From Musa acuminata AAA Group (Eukaryota > Streptophyta > Magnoliopsida > Zingiberales > Musaceae): a stretch of DNA of 64,000 nt. Below the pieces are notes generated by a model. The model searched no databases and had not been told where the DNA came from. It was given only the letters and a program-made list of their open reading frames with translations. Shown piece after piece: positions 58,352-64,000 of the stretch. The stretch covers positions 4,349,501 through 4,413,500 of the forward strand of contig NC_088338.1 of NCBI RefSeq assembly GCF_036884655.1. Reading direction: 5' to 3'. The position numbers and the translations under genes are program-made. How positions within the stretch are numbered: the first letter of the stretch is position 1; each line of letters starts with the position of its first letter.

Positions 58352-58397
<46 letters not shown>

Positions 58398-58735
58398 TTT
58401 ATGCTTATGTACTGAAATTATAATGAATCATGCGGCATGTGATCTATATATCACTTCGGCCTTACAATGGGGTCGTCCACCGGAAAGGACTTGGTTGGCA
58501 TTATATTATGTATCATCCATCGTTTTCCATGGTTACCAATTCTTGACATGATCATCCTCCGGCTAGTAGAAATAAATTGTTATTGGCATGACTTCGGCCT
58601 TACAATTGCTGTAATATCATAATAAGATCAATCTCAAAATTTTAATTTATACTTAAACTCGAAAACATGAAAATTATTGAAATTTTTCTGGAAAATGATG
58701 ACGTGCATAAAAAAAATGATAAATCATAAAGCAGG

Positions 58736-58805
<70 letters not shown>

Positions 58806-58992
58806 ATAATAATAATAATAATAATAAACCCAATACACATGTCGACATCAAATCAAATGATAAAGCTAAAAAAAAGAAAATTCTCCATAATAATATAATA
58901 AATGGATTCAAAATTTGAGTTGTAAAGAAGATTCCAACTATTTTGGGTTCTATTCTCAAGTCATCGACTTACTTAAATCTTTCTATGACGTT
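56981..58992. other. Intergenic with (AAT)n arrays and possible old LTR text
   Basis: AT-rich. Two AAT microsatellites, 58351-58395 and 58736-58826. About 57700-57960 reads like retrotransposon LTR (CACCTTAAAACCCCTTGGGTGGC, TTGTAACATC) but has no clear ends. No gene is recognised. Confidence 0.55.
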
Positions 58993-59514
58993 CTAAGAGA
59001 GCTGGCCGCAGTCGGCGATGAGGACCTCCGTCTTGGTCTCGCCGCTCATGGAGCCCATCAAGTCGATCGCCTTCACCACCGACATCCCCGCCACCACGCT
59101 GCCGAAGACCACCTGCTCGCCGTCCAGCTACGGCGCCTTCTCCATGCAGATGAAGAACTACGATCCGTTCATGTCCCGGCCCCCGTTCGCCACGGACACC
59201 AGCCGGTGCTTCGTGGTGAAGTTCTCGTCCGCGAACTTGCCGCCGTAGATCGACTCCATTCCGGTGCCGTCGTTGTGGGCGACGTCGCGGCCCTGGCACA
59301 TGAAGCCCGGGGTCACCCGGAGGTTGCGCGTCCCCTTGTAGTGCAGCGGCTTCCCGGAGCGCTCCACGCCCCTATCCCCGGTGCACAACGCCCGGCAGTT
59401 CCCGGCCGTCTTCGGCACCACGTCTGACTACAGCTCCATCACGATCCGCCCCACCGGTGCATCGTTGATGGTGATGTCGAAGAACACGCGAAGGCGACGG
59501 TTCACCGTGGCCAT
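58993..59514 (-). pseudogene. Cytosolic cyclophilin (peptidyl-prolyl isomerase) pseudogene, three TAG stops
   Basis: Minus-strand frame from ATG at 59514 to TAG at 58993 is exactly 174 codons, the size of plant cytosolic cyclophilins (about 172 aa), and it aligns end to end without any indel: [46 protein letters not shown] and VLIADCGQL. Three sense codons have become TAG: codon 29 (59430-59428, normally Tyr), 59160-59158 (normally the active-site Gln of NGSQFF) and 59130-59128 (normally the cyclosporin-contact Trp). The His of GKHVVFG is Gln, and the FHRV segment reads NLRV, keeping Arg. The parent family is intronless, so a DNA-level duplicate or a retrocopy are both possible. Translation would give a 28-aa stub. 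Confidence 0.88.
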
Positions 59515-59827
59515 GATCGGAAGTAAGCAGACCGACCGGATCGTGATGAAGGCTGTGGGCGCATGCTAACACAGTGATCATGTGGTCACCTTTGCACGCT
59601 CCTCGCATGGATTAAAGCCTTATTGTATTGAAACGCAAACTGCAAAATGCTTTAAATGAATGTGACTTTGTCACTTGGCTTGTTTTGTTTGACATCAGTT
59701 TCCATCCTTGTGAATAAATGTGCTTTTGGGGTGCATAATTATTTTATATGTCTAAAATACCATTTTTTTTTTGGAATTTAGGAACATAATTTAGAGGATC
59801 AAATAGGAAAAGTTACTAATTTACAAA

Positions 59828-59893
<66 letters not shown>

Positions 59894-60530
59894 ATTACAT
59901 TTGTAACATTATTAATATTAAGTAGAGTTTTTCAACATAGTTAGTCAAATGACAGACATTAACGGCAATATTATACTTGTAAGTTTTTCAGTTTGCTAGA
60001 TGTATATTAAAAGGTATAAGTATAAATATACTAAAATTTGAGGTGTATATATTTATATATGTATATATTAAAATTAGATTAAAATAATTATAAAACTACC
60101 AAATTTTGAGGTGTGTGTATATTAAATCTTAGGGGCTGAATAAAAAAATATTTAATTTTTTAGAGATATATGCATGATATTATCATAGATTGAGATATAA
60201 TAAAATATTAATTTGAGATGTCAGTCTAATGATTTTAATAATTTATTTTAAAATTCGAAACTCAAATTTCGTCTTCATAATTTATCTACAAAAAAAAAAA
60301 AAAGGCATCCCCGTAAAGAGGGTGAAAAAGGGCATTAAAGATGCATGCCACATTAAAGTCGTCTCTTATCCCCTGAACCTGCTGATGTAGGTGAACGCAC
60401 CGCATCGTATCTTTAAGATGTCTTCCCCGTCTACATTCCCCCGTCCAACTCCGTCGAGCAACGCCTCTTGTTTGCTTTTTGTGGGATCGGATTGCTCGAG
60501 AGGGAGAGGGAGAGGGAGAGAGAGTGAGAG
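59515..60530. other. Intergenic with (TA)n microsatellite
   Basis: AT-rich, with a (TA)n array at 59829-59891. From about 60360 GC rises toward the promoter/5' leader of the next gene, and a (GGGAGA)n-like purine run (60501-60530) directly precedes its start codon. No gene is seen. Confidence 0.6.
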
Positions 60531-62308
60531 ATGGAGAGCAAGATGAGGAAGGGACGGGCGCGGCCGATTAGGGCGGTGGTGGGATGGGTGAGGCGGCGAT
60601 CGCCCAAGGTGAAGGCCTCTCTCTCCGTCATCGCCGGCATGGCGGCGCTCGTCTTCCTTCGCTTCATCGTCCACGACCACGACAAGCTCTTCGTCATCGC
60701 CGAGGCCGCACACGCCCTCGGCATCTCCGTCCTCATCTATAAGCTCATCAAGGAGCGGACTTGCGCCGGTTCGCCCTCCCGCCCCTCTCCCTCTATGCCA
60801 CTTTCCTTTTTGTTTGATCCATGCGATCTCGAAGCCGTGAGTTGGTAGGTGTTGGACATACTCAATTTAATTAGAGATATACTACTCACGATAATTTGAA
60901 ATGCATAGCAAATGACCAATTTATTGATAATGCTAGGGTTTCAGTCTGAAGCTTGGAGGAGGTAATGATAGCCATTCTACCTGCCTAAAATTTAGCAGAT
61001 CATGAGGGTCAGGAAAGCTTTGCTAATAGGTGGTGTATATTTCGAAACCTCAAGGAATAAGTGTGACAACCAGTTGTGGGTTACATGGCTAAGTGGATCT
61101 ATCTTTATTAGTCTGGATTTAAGCATTTTTAGTTAGTGGTTCAAGTCAATCAAATTAATAGGTCAGCTATTACATCGGCGGGTCCGATCATGAAAAATGA
61201 TCTTCGAGTGGACCTAGTATTGTGCATGTTGAAGTGGCCCAAGTAGGCAAGCAGACACTTGTGAATGAGGTTGGAGACACATCACAATGTAACTCACGTA
61301 CTTCAGCATTGACCATGACGAAGAGTGAGAAAAATTGTGACACCTAGTTTAATCTCACATCTGATATGGGAGATGAATTGACTTAGTTTCTGAGGTTATA
61401 CGGGTCTACCACTATTAACTATTTTAGGCCATGGTGGTCTTAGGCCTATCATGCAGTGCTAGATATCTCACCATGGGGTTGGATCATAACAATAAGTTTT
61501 TTGAGTAATGAGATATGCATGATATCGTTTGTGAATCAAGAATTAAAGCATGTGAAAACTGCATCCAGAGGAAATGGTTTTGCCTGTGAAACTTCATAGC
61601 AGTGGTTTGTGTACCAATTTAGTGAGGATTGTTATCAACATTTGAAACAAGTGAAAACTTAAAAGGATCATCTAAGGAGTCAACTACTAAAAGTGAGAAT
61701 TCACGTGACTCAACCAGAAAGACATTGTAGTTCGTAATAAGCTTTATTTCTTTATTTTGACTGATCAAGAAGTCTACATTGCAGATTCCATTTCTTTTCA
61801 TTGACAAGTGAGCAAACTTGGTGCTGGACTTTGATCCTGGGAGTCCATTATGCATATGTTGGCAGTTTATATCCTAGTATATGTTGGGTAGATTGCATGA
61901 GGTGGAACCAATCAGTAAGAAAAAAAAAAAATCATTTAGTGGTTGCAGATAAGTATATCTCAAACATGATTGATCTTTGTTTCTGAGTGAAGTTGAGATG
62001 TATTTTGATTTTTTAAACAATTCTTTGTTTAAGTGCACTCAAATTAGAAGGCAATATTAAACAGCACAGCATGTGTTTGTCTAAATTGATAATTTTTTGA
62101 CGTTGCAGGACTTTCGCTTAAGACTCAATATTTGACAGCTTTGTTTTTAGCTGTCAGACTGTACTGCAGCTTTGTCATGGAATATGACATACACACAGTG
62201 CTAGATTGCACTACGCTTGCAACTACTCTTTGGGTTATCTACATGATTCGGTTTAGATTAAAGTCAAGTTACATGAAAGAGAAGGACAACTTTGCAATTT
62301 ATTATGTG
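60531..62308 (+). CDS. ERD2/KDEL-receptor-like membrane protein, 5' part, runs off right edge
   Basis: Two exons, 60531-60768 and 62109-62308, join in frame to 146 aa; full family members are about 270 aa, so the remaining exon(s) should lie past the last base. The longer plant ERD2-like branch (Arabidopsis AT1G75760 type) has the same basic head (RAVVGWVRRRSPKVKA), the segment HALGISVLIYKL, TCAGLSLKTQ spanning the exon junction, LTALFLAVRLYCSFVMEYDIHT and TLWVIYMIRF. Hydrophobic stretches at about residues 26-45, 55-73, 88-104 and 115-130 are membrane helices. Classical ERD2 returns H/KDEL cargo from Golgi to ER; function of this longer branch is less clear. The second exon ends at donor TATGTG|GTATG. 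No damage is seen in what is present. Confidence 0.85.
61327..61500. repeat. Dispersed repeat, TGACACCTAGTTTAAT type, in ERD2-like intron 1
   Basis: TGACACCTAGTTTAATCTCA then ATATGGGAGATGAATTGACT and TTTTAGGCCATGGTGGTC, a phrase set common in plant LTR-type repeats. Related to the sequence at 27447. Confidence 0.45.
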
Positions 62309-64000
62309 GTATGATGTTTCTTTTCTTTTTTTTTTGCCTCCACCATGTTCTAGAGTCAACCATATATCTCTTAGTTGTACCAGATTCCATGGCTTCTAAC
62401 CTAGATTTTTGTACCTTTATAATTCTGATAAATCCTTTTCCTGTGCTCTCTAATAATTTAATAGTACTAGACATTGTTGAGTGGCACTACACTCAAAATA
62501 TACTATCCATCATTCGACTGCAATGATTGATCATGTAACTGTTTCATTTATGTATGAGAAATATAAAGCAACCTTGCTAAATATTTTTTCAGGTTATTTG
62601 GTATGGTCAAAGTTAGGTCTCGTGCTGACAAACCATCAAAGTGCCAGTAGTTTCTTAATTTAGTGCTTCTGCTTTATTTACGGAATCATATCTTTAAGAA
62701 ACAAATCTGGCTCATGAGATGGAGATATCACATACTTAGTGAACCTTTTTGTTGCCATCTGCAAAGAAGATTCATGCTCAAATTAAAAATTGAAAGTAAC
62801 ACGAGACTTCTTTTTGAACCTTGGAAGTTTTGATCCTTCTTCCATGTTGGATTTATTTTTCTCTTTATGAAATGTTTAATATGTAACACAAGTTAACTAG
62901 TTAAGTAATTTGTAATGTGAAACTAGGAAAAGTTTTTCGTGAGGTTATTTAGTAACTAGTAGTGGCCCTTCGTGTCAGCCCAATCCAAGAGTTCTGATAT
63001 CATTCCAGTCATGAATTAACATATCTATTGCGTATCCAAAAAGATCAACCACCACAGGTGCCCGAATGATATTTAATGGACATCATCTTGTAAGGTACTT
63101 GGGGATCTCATTAGTGACCTTGGACTTTGTTTTATTGTTACCATTGATTCATGACATTTCTTTATTGATTTTAGATATTGCAAACAAAGAGCTGATCAAG
63201 AAGCCATTGACTTGTCTATTACTCGTCTTTAGCTAGTTAAACTTGGCCATATTGTTGCCATGACATCAGGCATGTATATGTTCAGATCATGAATTTTCTT
63301 TAACATGATCACTATGAGTCACGAATGTAATCATGAGATACCAATGCAACATGATACATATATGCAAATATGGAAATTTCCACAAAAATACGATATAGTA
63401 GTATGGCACAAAGACCATTAACGTACATGACAAAGCTTGACATTTGTGTTAATACATAAGTTCTATATTGATAATAATAACAAGTAATTAAATCCATAAC
63501 CATGTCATTTAAAGAAATTATATTAAGTAACAGAGGATTCATAATATTGCCAAAAAACCAAGAACTCACGTTGAATGATGTAACAACGATTTCAATAGGC
63601 GCTCGGGTGCTTGGGCTAGGCAAGGTGAGGCCTGAGCGCCTCGCTTCATGTCCAGGCGGTGTGCTTTAAAGAGGCGAGCACCGGAAGCGCTTAGCGCCAG
63701 GACTCGGGCGAGTGCCCGGGTTAAACCAAGTAACCTCGGTGCCTTAGTTGGTTCAATCCAACCAACTAAAGCACCGATATCAGCCTCTCAGCATCCCTCT
63801 CGCAACTTTCCCAACCCTAACCCTGCTCGCGATTCTACCGCCGACATTTCCTCTTCGCTGTCGTTAACTCTCTCCACTGTCGCTGGTCTCCGTTGCCACT
63901 GTCGCCGCTCGCCGCTGCCACTGTCGCCGCTCGCCGCTGCCACTATCGTTGCTCTCGTTACCGCTGTTGTTGCTCGTTGCTACTGCTACCGCTGCTGCTG
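62309..64000. other. Probable ERD2-like intron with GC-rich repeats at the right edge
   Basis: After the second exon of the ERD2-like gene no further conserved segment (expected to open VVPCA) was found, so this is probably intron. At 63598-63725 a GC-rich block of GGCG/GCGCC/GAGGCG words resembles a foldback-type repeat. From 63840 to the edge lies low-complexity CCGCTGCCACTGTCG text. Confidence 0.5.
63895..63960 (+). repeat. 22-bp minisatellite at right edge
   Basis: The unit GCCACTGTCGCCGCTCGCCG(CT) starts at 63895, 63917 and 63939 (third degraded); related CTG/TCG-rich text runs to the window end. Confidence 0.85.

Noticed and set aside
58915..59427. 170-codon plus-strand frame (His/Arg/Val rich)
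   Set aside because: Antisense shadow of the cyclophilin pseudogene; the minus strand aligns to a known family end to end.

Overview
This window is nuclear DNA of a flowering plant. It has long, AT-rich introns with GT-AG borders, plant-specific gene families (ARO, NPG, plant ATP-citrate lyase A, thaumatin-like protein), decayed retrotransposons and many (TA)n/(AAT)n microsatellites. GC-rich coding exons in an AT-rich background, and the style of the repeats, suggest a monocot, possibly a banana relative. That is an impression and was not tested.

Layout, left to right. (1) 1-4206, minus: 5' part of the ATP-citrate lyase subunit A gene, running off the left edge; one intron carries a long-inverted-repeat transposon. 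(2) 5171-17613, minus: complete WW-domain DEAD-box RNA helicase of the RH40 type, 1137 aa in seven coding exons with a 5-kb intron. (3) 18.6-22.9 kb: AT-rich intergenic DNA with a decayed copia polyprotein fragment. (4) 22984-28281, plus: complete NPG/TTC7-type TPR gene, 713 aa, five coding exons. (5) 29106-29179: tRNA-Val(UAC), whose 3' part and downstream flank form a 243-bp tandem array. (6) 30282-35455, plus: broken relic of a mitochondrial Lon protease gene (first exon plus several 3' exons). (7) 38457-41483, plus: TFIIS-N-domain protein with five DLN motifs. (8) 42.85-43.89 kb: second copy of the transposon in (1). (9) 44571-45627, minus: two-exon thaumatin-like protein with a hydrophobic, GPI-type tail encoded by exon 2. 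(10) 46-50 kb: gene-poor repeats. (11) 50492-51209, minus: cold-shock/zinc-knuckle pseudogene, followed by LTR-like DNA with a 41-bp minisatellite. (12) 54616-56583, minus: intact single-exon ARMADILLO REPEAT ONLY gene. (13) 58993-59514, minus: cyclophilin pseudogene of full length with three in-frame TAG codons. (14) 60531-62308, plus: first two exons of an ERD2/KDEL-receptor-like gene that continues past the right edge.

The genes are unrelated housekeeping or signalling genes, as is usual in a plant chromosome, and no operon-like or clustered pathway is visible. I found no convincing new multi-gene system. The most interesting signals are the tRNA-derived tandem array, the three pseudogenes with readable decay histories, the two-copy long-TIR element, and a thaumatin intron whose retention would switch off the predicted membrane anchor. 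Exon borders were set by hand from conserved protein sequence plus GT/AG sites; family assignments are from memory of the protein families, not from a search.
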